DNA of 64,000 nt from JASHUC01 sp963849095 (GTDB lineage Bacteria; Pseudomonadota; Gammaproteobacteria; Steroidobacterales; Steroidobacteraceae), in the NCBI GenBank assembly GCA_963849095.1, contig CAWKGA010000008.1, forward strand, positions 1 to 64,000, in the 5' to 3' direction. This document shows, piece by piece, positions 56,635 to 64,000 of the stretch (the first letter of the stretch is position 1; each line of letters begins with the position of its first letter). The notes below the pieces were generated by a model. The model was not told the origin of the DNA. It searched no databases and saw only the letters and a list, made by a program, of their open reading frames with translations. The position numbers and the translations under genes are program-made.

Positions 56635-58170
56635 ATGCGCACCGCAAGCTCGAGTCTGACCGCATGTCTGACCGCCCGCCTGACGGCAGGCCTCGTCGCG
56701 GGCCTCGCCGCGGGATGCACCGTCGGTCCGAGCTTCGTCAAGCCGAAGCCCGACGTGCCGCCGCAGTGGTCGCGAACCGCCCTGCAGAACAACGACCGCC
56801 GCGCGAGCGCCGTGAGCGAGCAAGAGGTCCCCGTCGCGGAATGGTGGACGAGCTTTCGCGATCCGACGCTGTCATCGCTCATCAGCCGCAGCGTTGCCGC
56901 GAACCTGGACGTTCGCGAAGCGGTGCTGCGCATCGAGGAGGCGCGGGCGGAGCGCGACCAGGCGGCGGCGGGCCTCTGGCCGAGTCTCTCGGCCAACGCC
57001 GGATTCACGCGGCAGCGCTTGAGCCTCAACACGCCGGACGGCGCGATCTTTGGCATCGGCCCGAAGATTCCGGGACTCCCGTCGGGCGTCTTTGCAAACC
57101 CGTACAATCAGTCTCAGCTCGGACTGTCCGCATCGTGGGAGCTCGATCTCTTCGGCCGCGTGCGCCGGTCGGTCGAGGCGGCCCGGGCGCAGATGCAGGC
57201 CTCGATCGAAGACGCGCATGACGTCGTGCTCTCACTCGCAAGCGACGTGGCGGCAGCCTATATCGACCTGCGCGGCGCACAGCTGCAGAAGTCCATCCTC
57301 GAGCAGAGCCTCGCGACGCAGCGCGACGTGCTCTCGATCACGCGCCAGCGATGGAGCGCGGGCCTCACGACGGACCTCAACGTCGAGAACGCGGCGAGCG
57401 AGGTGAACACCACCCAGGCACAGCTCCCGCTCGTCGAGCGCGAGATCACGGTAGACATCAATCAGCTGAGCGAGCTCATGACCCGCGAGCCCGGCGCGCT
57501 TCGAGCCGAGCTCGAGCGCGCGAGGCCCGTGCCGCCCGTACCGCCGGCGGTCCCCATCGGGCTGCCCGCAGACCTTGCACGACGCCGGCCGGACATCCGC
57601 CGCGCGGAGGCGAGCCTGCACGCCGCAACCGCTCAAATCGGGGTCGCGGTGGCGGACCTCTTTCCGGACCTGACGTTGAGCGTCGCGGGCGGCTATCAGT
57701 CGGAGGGTCTATCAGAGCTCGTCAATGCGGCGAGCCGCTTCGCCTCGCTCGGACCGACGATCGACTTGCCGATCTTCGACGGGGGAGTTCGCCGCGCTAC
57801 CATCCGCCTCGATCAGGTGAAAGCGAAGGAGGCGGCCGTGGACTATGCGCGCACGGTGCTCGGTGCGCTGCACGAGGTCGAGAACGCGCTCGCCGCCTAC
57901 GGTGCGGATCAGGACCGTCGAGTCTCGCTCACCGCGGCCGTCAACGCGAGCCGGGAAGCCTTGACGCTCGCGAGGCAACGCTACCAGGGTGGCGTCACGG
58001 ACTTCATCGAGGTGCTCGACGCGGAGCGCACGCTCGAGCAGAACCAGCTGTCGCTCGCGGAGGCGACGACCGCCGTCTCGAGCGACCTCGTGCTGCTCTA
58101 CAAGACGCTCGGCGGGGGCTGGCAGGCCGAGCCGCTGCCGACGCCAGTCAGCGAATCGGCAGGACGTTGA
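56635..58170 (+). CDS. NodT-family outer-membrane efflux lipoprotein
   Basis: A 511-residue TolC-like channel with a lipobox (GLVAGLAAGC, acylation at Cys28). The two repeat units start around residues 60 and 290. Typical segments are NLDVREAVLRIEEARAERDQ, WELDLFGRVRRSVEAARAQ and RRPDIRRAEASLHAATAQIG, with FDGGVRRATIRLDQ. It would complete a tripartite exporter with the YbhG-FSR proteins. ATG 56635 lies 5 bp after the permease stop. Its 3' end overlaps the convergent Lrp-type gene by 23 bp. Confidence 0.9.
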   Translation: MRTASSSLTACLTARLTAGLVAGLAAGCTVGPSFVKPKPDVPPQWSRTALQNNDRRASAVSEQEVPVAEWWTSFRDPTLSSLISRSVAANLDVREAVLRIEEARAERDQAAAGLWPSLSANAGFTRQRLSLNTPDGAIFGIGPKIPGLPSGVFANPYNQSQLGLSASWELDLFGRVRRSVEAARAQMQASIEDAHDVVLSLASDVAAAYIDLRGAQLQKSILEQSLATQRDVLSITRQRWSAGLTTDLNVENAASEVNTTQAQLPLVEREITVDINQLSELMTREPGALRAELERARPVPPVPPAVPIGLPADLARRRPDIRRAEASLHAATAQIGVAVADLFPDLTLSVAGGYQSEGLSELVNAASRFASLGPTIDLPIFDGGVRRATIRLDQVKAKEAAVDYARTVLGALHEVENALAAYGADQDRRVSLTAAVNASREALTLARQRYQGGVTDFIEVLDAERTLEQNQLSLAEATTAVSSDLVLLYKTLGGGWQAEPLPTPVSESAGR

Positions 58171-58618
58171 GGCGCGCGACCGCGCGCAGCGCGAGGCTCG
58201 AATGGACCCGCGCGACGCCCGGCAGCCGCGTGAGCTCGCGGCTGTGCATGCGCTCGAAATCCGCCGTGTCCGCGACGACGACGCGCAGCAGGAAGTCGAA
58301 GTCCCCGGTCATGAGATAGCACTCCATGACTCCGGGAATCTGCCGCACGGCATCCTCGAAGGCGTTGAGGTCGGTTTGATCCTGCCGCTCGAGCGTGATG
58401 CTCACGAAGACGTTCACCGGTAGGCCGGCCTTCTCCTGATCGATCCGCGCGCCATAGCCGCTCACGATTCCGGAGTGCTCGAGCGCGCGCACCCGGCGCA
58501 GGCAGGCGGACTCGGAGAGGCTCACCTTCTCGGCGAGCGCGGCGTTCGTGATCCGAGCGTCCCTCTGCAGGATTTCGAGGATCTCGCGGTCGATACGGTC
58601 GAGCTCGAGAGGGGGCAT
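58148..58618 (-). CDS. Lrp/AsnC-family transcriptional regulator
   Basis: A 156-residue regulator with the AsnC-type helix-turn-helix (DREILEILQRDARITNAALA, then VSLSESACLRRVRALE) and an RAM ligand-binding domain (MECYLMTGDFDFLLRVVVAD). It is divergent from the alanine dehydrogenase gene across 154 bp, the usual arrangement of AldR-like activators. Its natural effector is probably an amino acid. The start ATG 58618 is chosen because the domain begins MPPLELDRIDREIL. Confidence 0.9.
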   Translation of the reverse strand: MPPLELDRIDREILEILQRDARITNAALAEKVSLSESACLRRVRALEHSGIVSGYGARIDQEKAGLPVNVFVSITLERQDQTDLNAFEDAVRQIPGVMECYLMTGDFDFLLRVVVADTADFERMHSRELTRLPGVARVHSSLALRAVARLNVLPIR

Positions 58619-58673
58619 GGGGACTCCTGATTTTCGAGCCTTCTGCACATCCCGCGTATCTTCACGCAAGAAA

Positions 58674-58701
58674 CTGCCACATCTCAAGCGGGATGTGGCA
58701 G
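58674..58701. promoter_or_regulatory. perfect 10-bp inverted repeat in the lrp-ald gap, probable operator
   Basis: ctgccacatc (58674-58683) and gatgtggcag (58692-58701) are exact inverted arms separated by 8 bases. The site lies between the divergent Lrp-type and ald genes, about 72 bp upstream of ald, a suitable place for Lrp-family binding. Confidence 0.6.
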
Positions 58702-58772
58702 CTAACGCAAATGGATTTCGCGGATTGCGCGATAAGCTTGCAGCATCAAGGGGTTGCGAGCCGGAGTCTGCC

Positions 58773-59981
58773 ATGCGTGTCGGAGTGCCACGGGAGGTCA
58801 AAGTGCAGGAGCATCGCGTCGGCCTCGTACCCGCTGGCGTGCGGGAGCTGGTTGCCGCGGGCCACGACGTGATGGTCGAGGCTCACGCCGGGGAAGGGGT
58901 TGGCATTCTCGACCTGCAGTACGAGGCGGCGGGTGCGAGGATCGCGCGGAGCGCCGCGGAGGTTTTCCGCTCCGCCGATCTCATCGTGAAGGTGAAGGAA
59001 CCGCAGCCCGCCGAATGCCGCCAGCTGCGCGAGGGGCAGGTGCTGTTCACGTTCCTGCATCTCGCGGCCGATCCCGTGCAGGCCCAGGCGCTCGTGGACT
59101 GCGGCTGCACCGCTATTGCCTACGAGACCGTGACCGCGCCCGACGGCTCGCTGCCTCTTCTCACTCCCATGAGCGAGGTCGCCGGCCGGATGTCGATCCA
59201 GGTCGCGGCGAGCTGCTTGCAGAAGACGAGCGGCGGCAAGGGCATTCTGCTCGGCGGCGTGCCAGGCGTTGCGCCCGCGAGGGTCGCCGTGCTCGGCGGC
59301 GGGGTGGCCGGCAGCGAAGCCATCGCGATGGCCGTCGGACTTCAGGCCGACGTGACGGTGGTCGATCGTTCACACAAGAGGCTTCGCGAGCTCGCGGCGC
59401 AGTACGGCAGCCGGCTGAAGACCGCGTACTCGACCACGGAGGCGATCGACCAGCTCGTTGCGGAGGCCGACGTCGTGATCGGCGCGGTGCTGATTCCCGG
59501 CGCGGCGGCTCCGAAGCTCGTCACGCGGGCCATGGTGGCGGAGATGAAGCCGCTCTCGGTGATCGTCGACATCGCGATCGATCAGGGAGGTTGCGTCGAG
59601 AGCAGCCGGCCGACCACTCACGCGGCCCCCACGTTCACCGTGGGCGGAGTGATCCATTACTGCGTCACGAACATGCCGGGCGCCGTGCCGCGCACCTCGA
59701 CCTACGCGCTCACCAACGCGACGCTGCCTTTCGTTCGCGCGCTCGCCGATCTGGGGTGGGAGACAGCTTTGAAGCGAGATCCGCACCTCGCCCCAGGTCT
59801 CAATGTGCACGAGGGGGAGATCAGGCACGAGGCGGTGGCGCGTGCGGTGGAGGGCTCCCGCCGCGCGAGAGATCGCGACGGGGATTTACCAGTGGCTCAC
59901 GTCAAGTTCAGCGCCAGCTCCGCGGCATACTCCGGCGGCTCCGGCTCGGCGATACCGGACGGCAGCTCGACGTCGTCGTAG
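58773..59981 (+). CDS. ald: alanine dehydrogenase
   Basis: Converts L-alanine to pyruvate with NAD. The 402-residue protein begins MRVGVPREVKVQEHRVGLVP and contains the active-site KVKEPQ and QVAASCLQKTSGGKG segments, the NAD motif LGGGVAGSEA and IAIDQGGC with HYCVTNMPGAVPRTST. The family is normally about 370 residues and ends just after NVHEGEIRHEAVARA. Here about 30 extra residues run on over the convergent Uma2 gene. This could be a lost stop codon or a frameshift near 59850. The catalytic part is intact. Confidence 0.92.
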   Translation: MRVGVPREVKVQEHRVGLVPAGVRELVAAGHDVMVEAHAGEGVGILDLQYEAAGARIARSAAEVFRSADLIVKVKEPQPAECRQLREGQVLFTFLHLAADPVQAQALVDCGCTAIAYETVTAPDGSLPLLTPMSEVAGRMSIQVAASCLQKTSGGKGILLGGVPGVAPARVAVLGGGVAGSEAIAMAVGLQADVTVVDRSHKRLRELAAQYGSRLKTAYSTTEAIDQLVAEADVVIGAVLIPGAAAPKLVTRAMVAEMKPLSVIVDIAIDQGGCVESSRPTTHAAPTFTVGGVIHYCVTNMPGAVPRTSTYALTNATLPFVRALADLGWETALKRDPHLAPGLNVHEGEIRHEAVARAVEGSRRARDRDGDLPVAHVKFSASSAAYSGGSGSAIPDGSSTSS

Positions 59982-60529
59982 ATCTGGCTGAGCGCGAAGC
60001 GCGTGCGAAGGCACGCCGACTCGACGACATCGTCCGGCTCGCTCAGAAGATAGCCGCGCCAAGCTGCGCTTCCCCGGTCTTCACTGTCCCGTCGGTAGAG
60101 CTCCACGCGCATTCTATCCTGGTCCGCGATCACGTACTCACGCAGTGACGCGAGGGTCGAGTAGCTCACGCGCTTCTCCCGCCGGTCGATCGCCGCCGTG
60201 GAGGGAGAGAGGATCTCGACGATGAAGCACGGCCGGACCAAATACAGCTCGTGGCGATCGGTCGGATCGCAGCAGACGCTGAGATCCGGATAATAGAAGC
60301 TGTTGCGCATCTCGACGTGGACCTTCATGTCCGAGCCGAAGACCTGACACCCGCCGCGGTCCGCCGCCGCTCTCGCGTGCCTGACAAGATTCGACGCGAT
60401 CAAATTGTGCCGGCGCTTCGCGCCAGACATTGCGTAGATCTCGCCATCCACGTACTCGTGTTTGAAGCGGCTCCCAGATTCCCAATCGAGGTACTCCGCG
60501 GAAGTGAGCCGAGCAGGCTTGGGTTTCAT
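59897..60529 (-). CDS. Uma2-family (DUF820, PD-(D/E)XK-like) protein
   Basis: A 210-residue protein of the Uma2 superfamily, predicted nuclease fold. It has TSAEYLDWESGSRFKHEYVD, VDGEIYAMSGAKRRHNLI, SFYYPDLSVCCDP and FIVEILSPSTAAIDRREKR. Asp in YPDL and Glu-x-Lys-like in VEILSPST are the usual putative active site. Members are usually scattered and of unknown role. It is tail-to-tail with ald (85-bp overlap). ATG 60529 was chosen because the family begins just before LTSAEYL. Confidence 0.87.
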   Translation of the reverse strand: MKPKPARLTSAEYLDWESGSRFKHEYVDGEIYAMSGAKRRHNLIASNLVRHARAAADRGGCQVFGSDMKVHVEMRNSFYYPDLSVCCDPTDRHELYLVRPCFIVEILSPSTAAIDRREKRVSYSTLASLREYVIADQDRMRVELYRRDSEDRGSAAWRGYLLSEPDDVVESACLRTRFALSQIYDDVELPSGIAEPEPPEYAAELALNLT

Positions 60530-60699
60530 GGTCGCAATTATAGAGCCCGGCGCGCGATCGTTCACCTCGCTCGAGGCCGGGTTTGCTGAGCGGCTGACGT
60601 CACATCGCGACGTCGGTAGGCTACCTCGCTGCCGCGCCTGCGCAGCTGGCGGCCGCCCCGCCGACCACGATAATGTGGAAACTCTGACTCGGACCCATG

Positions 60700-61224
60700 T
60701 TATGGACTCGCGGGCTTGTTCCAGAGCTCGTTGATCTCGTTGGCGATGATCGGCAGCTCGCTTTCGCCGTAACCCACGTGAATCGCGGCGATCCGCCCGT
60801 CGCGGCCGATGATGAACATGTGGGGAATCGCGTCGATGCCGTATTGTCTGCCGATGTAGCCGTCGTCGTCGCTGACCAGCGAGAGGTCGAAGCCCTGGCT
60901 GCGCAGGAGGTGCTCGACCTGCCGGAACACAGAACGGTCTTCGCGCCAGTTGACCGCGAAGACGACGACCTTGGAGCGAGTCGCCTGCTTCTGGAGTGCC
61001 GCAAGCACACCGATTTCCTTGCGACACGGTGGACACCACGACGCCCAGAACGATACGACGACGACCTTCCCGCGGTAGTCGCTCAGTTTGACGTGCCAAC
61101 CGAGCTTGGGCGGCGGAGAGTCACCTACCTTTAGCGTTTCTCCTGCCTGCGCGGAGCAGTTGAAGAGCACGGACCCGAGCAGCACAAGGGCAACCGATCG
61201 ATGTGCGAGCATGCGCAAGGACAT
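60700..61224 (-). CDS. TlpA-like thioredoxin-fold protein
   Basis: A 174-residue exported thiol-disulfide protein. It has a signal peptide with a possible lipobox-like Cys (LVLLGSVLFNCSAQA), then the Trx fold with the redox centre ASWCPPCRK (about residues 60-68) and the cis-proline in DAIPHMFII. TlpA/ResA-type proteins keep cytochrome-c or other cysteines reduced in the periplasm. It is divergent from the branched-chain aminotransferase gene with a 280-bp gap, which holds no gene that I can see. Confidence 0.87.
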   Translation of the reverse strand: MSLRMLAHRSVALVLLGSVLFNCSAQAGETLKVGDSPPPKLGWHVKLSDYRGKVVVVSFWASWCPPCRKEIGVLAALQKQATRSKVVVFAVNWREDRSVFRQVEHLLRSQGFDLSLVSDDDGYIGRQYGIDAIPHMFIIGRDGRIAAIHVGYGESELPIIANEINELWNKPASP

Positions 61225-61504
61225 TTCCCGTTTCTCCTCTCAACGCCCGTGATGTGGGCGCCGGCGCTGCCGGGACTTCTCTCCGGTCATGCACCGACAG
61301 GAGTCCACTTATATCCCTATCCGAAATGGCGGAGCCACTTCTCAAAGCGCTTTCAGGCCTTGCCTTACACGCTGAGTGCGTCTGATGGTGAACGTGAGTC
61401 GAAGGAGCTCGCTCAGCTGGCGCGGACCACCGCGCCCGCCGCAGCGCCGGTCCGCACCTCGGACGAGGCTTCGCAGCCTGTGCAGGGGCTCTATAATCGG
61501 GCAC

Positions 61505-62512
61505 ATGGATACGAACACTGTGCGTCACGCGCCGTTTGGCACCGTGCTGACCGATTGCATGTCCATCGCGTGGTTCCGGGAGGGGCAATGGCTGCCGGAG
61601 CGCCTGGAGCCGACGGCTCCGCTGCCGATTCACCCGGCGGCGCATGTGTTGCACTACGGCAGCTCCTGCTTCGAGGGGTTCAAGGCCTATCGCCGGGCGA
61701 ACGGGGGCATTCACGTGTTCCGGCTCGACCGGCACATCGAGCGGATGCGCCAGAGCGCGCGGCTGCTCGTGCTGCCGGAGCCCGATGCGGCCCAGCTCGA
61801 GCGGATGGTGCTCGCCCTGGTCGACAGGTGCAGGGGCGACGTACCGGAGGCGCCCGGCGCGCTTTACCTCCGGCCGGTGCTGTTCGGCACGGTGCCCAAT
61901 ATCGGCGCGGCGGGCACTCCGGCGCCCGAAGCCTGCCTCGTCGTGCTGGCAAGCCCCGTATGGGACTACTTCGCGGGGGGACTGAAGCCGCTGCGCATCT
62001 ACGTGGAGTTGAGCTCCCGGACGGCGCCGCACCTCGGCATGGTCAAGACCGGGGGCAACTACGCCGCCGCCCTGGGTCCAACTCTTGCGGCACGCCGGGA
62101 TCACCGGGCCGATCAGGTGCTGTTCTGCCCGGACGGCAAGGTCCAGGAAACCGGAGCGGCGAACTTTCTCTTGATACGAGACAAGCACATCCTCACGCGG
62201 AGCCTCGATACCACCTTTCTGCACGGGGTCACGCGGGACTCGGCGCTCACGCTCGCCCGCGATCTCGGGTACGAGGTGAGTGAACGTGTCTTCGACATCG
62301 ACGAGACGCTACGGTGGATCGCCGACGGTGAGGCCGTCCTGTCCGGGACGGCGGCGGTGCTCACGGGCGTGGGAACCCTCATCCACCAGGGCCGGGAGCA
62401 CCGCGTGGGAAACGGCGATGTCGGTCCCCACACGAGGCATCTGCGCGCCGCGCTGATCGCCATCCAGCGCGGCGAGTCCGCGGACAAGTTCGGGTGGCTC
62501 ACACCGGTTTGA
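61505..62512 (+). CDS. ilvE: branched-chain amino-acid aminotransferase (IlvE-type)
   Basis: PLP class IV aminotransferase of 335 residues. It shows HYGSSCFEGFKAYRRANGG, FRLDRHIERMRQSARLL, the PLP lysine in GMVKTGGNYAAAL and QETGAANFLLIRDK. The length fits the group II IlvE. It lies 4 bp before bkdA1, so it probably makes the 2-oxo acids oxidised by that complex during valine, leucine and isoleucine breakdown. ATG 61505 is chosen because the preceding codons lack family sequence. Confidence 0.9.
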   Translation: MDTNTVRHAPFGTVLTDCMSIAWFREGQWLPERLEPTAPLPIHPAAHVLHYGSSCFEGFKAYRRANGGIHVFRLDRHIERMRQSARLLVLPEPDAAQLERMVLALVDRCRGDVPEAPGALYLRPVLFGTVPNIGAAGTPAPEACLVVLASPVWDYFAGGLKPLRIYVELSSRTAPHLGMVKTGGNYAAALGPTLAARRDHRADQVLFCPDGKVQETGAANFLLIRDKHILTRSLDTTFLHGVTRDSALTLARDLGYEVSERVFDIDETLRWIADGEAVLSGTAAVLTGVGTLIHQGREHRVGNGDVGPHTRHLRAALIAIQRGESADKFGWLTPV

Positions 62513-62516
62513 CCGC

Positions 62517-63758
62517 ATGGCCGAGCGCGCATCACGGCTCCACATTCCGCCGCCCCCCGCGCGGCCCGGCGAGCCGCCGGACTTCAGCTATCTGAAGACT
62601 TCGGCCGCGGGGAGCGTGCTGCGCCCGGAGACGACTGCGCCGCTCGCGCAGATCGAGCCTCTCGCGAGCGAGATGGTGCGAGTGCTCGACGACGAAGGCC
62701 GGGCCGTCGGCCCCTGGAACCCACACCTCGAGCCCGAGGACCTGCAAGTCGGCCTGCGCCACATGGTGCTCACGCGCCGCTTCGACGACCGGATGCAGCG
62801 GATCCAGCGGCAGGGACGGATCTCCTTTTACGTCAAGTCAACCGGCGAGGAGGCCGTGTCGGTCGCTGGCGCCATGGCGCTGCGTCCGGACGACATGCTC
62901 TTCCCCTCGTATCGCAATCAGGGTCTCTACATCGTGCGCGGGCGCAGCCTCGTCGATCTGATGTGCCAGTGCCTCTCAAATACTCGGGACATGTGCAAGG
63001 GCCGGCAGATGCCGGTGCTCTATCACTGGGCGAGCGGCAACATCTTCTCGATCTCCGGCAACCTCGCCACGCAATTCCCGCAGGCCGTCGGCTGGGCCAT
63101 GGCCGCGGCGCTCAAGGGAGAGGATCGGCTCGCGTCGAGCTGGATCGGGGAGGGTGCGAGTGCGGAGGCGGATTTCCACCACGCGCTCACGTTCGCGGCG
63201 GTGTACCAGGCGCCCGTCATTCTCAACGTCGTGAACAATCAGTGGGCGATCTCCACGTCGCAGAGGATCGCGGGCGGGGAGCTGCGGACGTTCGCGGCGC
63301 GAGGCCCGGGTTACGGGATACCCGGCATTCGCGTCGACGGCAACGATTTCCTGGCCGTCTTCGCGGTCACGCAGTGGGCGGCGGAGCGCGCGCGACGCGG
63401 CGGCGGGCCCACGCTCATCGAGCACGTGACGTACCGCGCCTCGGCGCATTCGACGAGCGACGATCCCTCGCGATACCGGCCCCGCGAGGAGGGGCACGCC
63501 TGGCCGCTCGGCGATCCCATCTCGAGGCTCGAGCGGCACCTCATCGCGCTCGGGGAGTGGTCGGCCGAGCGACAGCAGCGCTTGGAGGAGGAGCTCGACG
63601 CGCACATCGTCGGCTGCTGGAAGGAATCCGCGAAGTACGGAACGTTGAGCGAAGGCCCGTCCCTCGATCCCGCGACCCTGTTCGAGGATGTGTTCAAGGA
63701 CATGCCGCAGAGCCTCGCGCGCCAGCGCAGCGAGCTCAAAGCCCTGCTCGGAGACTGA
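62517..63758 (+). CDS. bkdA1: branched-chain 2-oxoacid dehydrogenase E1 alpha subunit
   Basis: A 413-residue ThDP-dependent E1 alpha subunit, decarboxylating branched-chain 2-oxo acids. It has RRFDDRMQRIQRQGRISFYV, the ThDP/Mg site WIGEGASAEADFHHALTFAA with VNNQWAIST, and phosphorylation-loop-like YRASAHSTSDDPSRYR. The bkd-specific N-terminal extension (LHIPPPPARPGEPPDFSYLK) is present. It starts 4 bp after ilvE and is followed by bkdA2 after 22 bp. The E2 and E3 genes lie beyond the window. Confidence 0.93.
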   Translation: MAERASRLHIPPPPARPGEPPDFSYLKTSAAGSVLRPETTAPLAQIEPLASEMVRVLDDEGRAVGPWNPHLEPEDLQVGLRHMVLTRRFDDRMQRIQRQGRISFYVKSTGEEAVSVAGAMALRPDDMLFPSYRNQGLYIVRGRSLVDLMCQCLSNTRDMCKGRQMPVLYHWASGNIFSISGNLATQFPQAVGWAMAAALKGEDRLASSWIGEGASAEADFHHALTFAAVYQAPVILNVVNNQWAISTSQRIAGGELRTFAARGPGYGIPGIRVDGNDFLAVFAVTQWAAERARRGGGPTLIEHVTYRASAHSTSDDPSRYRPREEGHAWPLGDPISRLERHLIALGEWSAERQQRLEEELDAHIVGCWKESAKYGTLSEGPSLDPATLFEDVFKDMPQSLARQRSELKALLGD

Positions 63759-63780
63759 TCCCTTGCCGGAGGCTGATCCA

Positions 63781-64000
63781 TGCCTCAGATGAACATGGTC
63801 CAGGCGGTCAACTCGGCGCTGGACGTGATGCTCGGGCGCGACCCAGCGGTCGTGGTCATGGGAGAGGATATCGGCTACTTCGGCGGCGTGTTCCGCTGCA
63901 CCGAGGGTCTGCAGCGCAAATACGGCGAGAACCGGGTGATCGACACACCCGTCGCCGAGGGGGGCATCGTCGCGGCCGCCATCGGCATGGGTGTCAACGG
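63781..64000 (+). CDS. bkdA2: branched-chain 2-oxoacid dehydrogenase E1 beta subunit, truncated by window end
   Basis: The first 73 residues (MPQMNMVQAVNSALDVMLGR, then VVVMGEDIGYFGGVFRCTEG, then DTPVAEGGIVAAAIGMGVN) match the beta subunit that pairs with BkdA1. The rest lies beyond position 64000. Start ATG 63781 is 22 bp after the alpha-subunit stop. Confidence 0.92.

Noticed and set aside
1..64000. CRISPR array, rRNA operon or complete tRNA genes
   Set aside because: No regularly spaced repeats, rRNA sequence or complete cloverleaf was noticed on either strand.

Overview
The window is high-GC DNA from a Gram-negative, probably proteobacterial, aerobe. The indicators are a TonB-dependent receptor, an arn (aminoarabinose-lipid A) operon, a yqjD-yqjE-yqjK set, a ybhGFSR-type exporter with a NodT-type outer-membrane lipoprotein, and several aromatic ring-cleavage systems. 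I cannot fix the genus from sequence alone; a soil or environmental bacterium living partly on aromatic compounds fits best.

Layout. (1) Positions 1-7.9 kb are an eroded mobile region. It holds pieces of unrelated genes: an ABC ATPase, a sorbosone dehydrogenase start, a SAM domain, a phage terminase C-terminus and the 3' half of a tRNA-Arg. A complete IS1595-family element lies at 2066-4564 with inverted repeats, an exact 8-bp target duplication and passenger ORFs. An IS21-family istA/istB element lies at about 5437-7874 and borders a sigma-54 activator that has lost its N-terminal half. (2) 7.9-26 kb: yqjK/E/D, apt, an aldo-keto reductase, a benzaldehyde-lyase-like ThDP enzyme, fhs, hemJ, a MetE-like methyltransferase, an SDR / intradiol dioxygenase / CoA-ligase group, a single-chain glycyl-tRNA synthetase and a large TonB receptor. 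(3) 26.4-33.8 kb: a tight ten-gene minus-strand operon, with nearly every junction overlapping or abutting. It combines homoprotocatechuate-type genes (hpaF, hpaE, FAH hydrolase, hpaR) with a LigA/LigB dioxygenase, a DapA-type aldolase, a metallo-beta-lactamase-fold hydrolase and an alpha/beta hydrolase. (4) 34-42 kb: an SDR and two LigF-like glutathione transferases, a Rieske oxygenase, two exported proteins, an aldehyde dehydrogenase and a hydroxyisobutyrate-type dehydrogenase.

(5) 42.4-49.7 kb: arnC, a formyltransferase (ArnA N-domain), a separate ArnA dehydrogenase, arnD, arnT, an ArnE-like protein and arnB, which would together make and attach L-Ara4N to lipid A. The formyltransferase frame has no stop where it should end. 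(6) 49.7-50.7 kb: an HtrA-like protein whose catalytic triad has been lost. (7) 50.7-58.2 kb: a CecR-like TetR regulator divergent from ybhG-ybhF-ybhS-ybhR and an outer-membrane efflux lipoprotein, with an 18-bp palindrome between them. (8) 58.1-64 kb: an Lrp-type regulator divergent from alanine dehydrogenase, a Uma2 protein, a TlpA-like thioredoxin, and the start of a branched-chain amino-acid catabolic operon (aminotransferase, bkdA1, partial bkdA2) that runs off the window end.

The most notable points are the hybrid ring-cleavage operon beside LigF-like enzymes, the passenger-carrying IS1595 element, the arnA reading-frame anomaly and the triad-less HtrA homologue.
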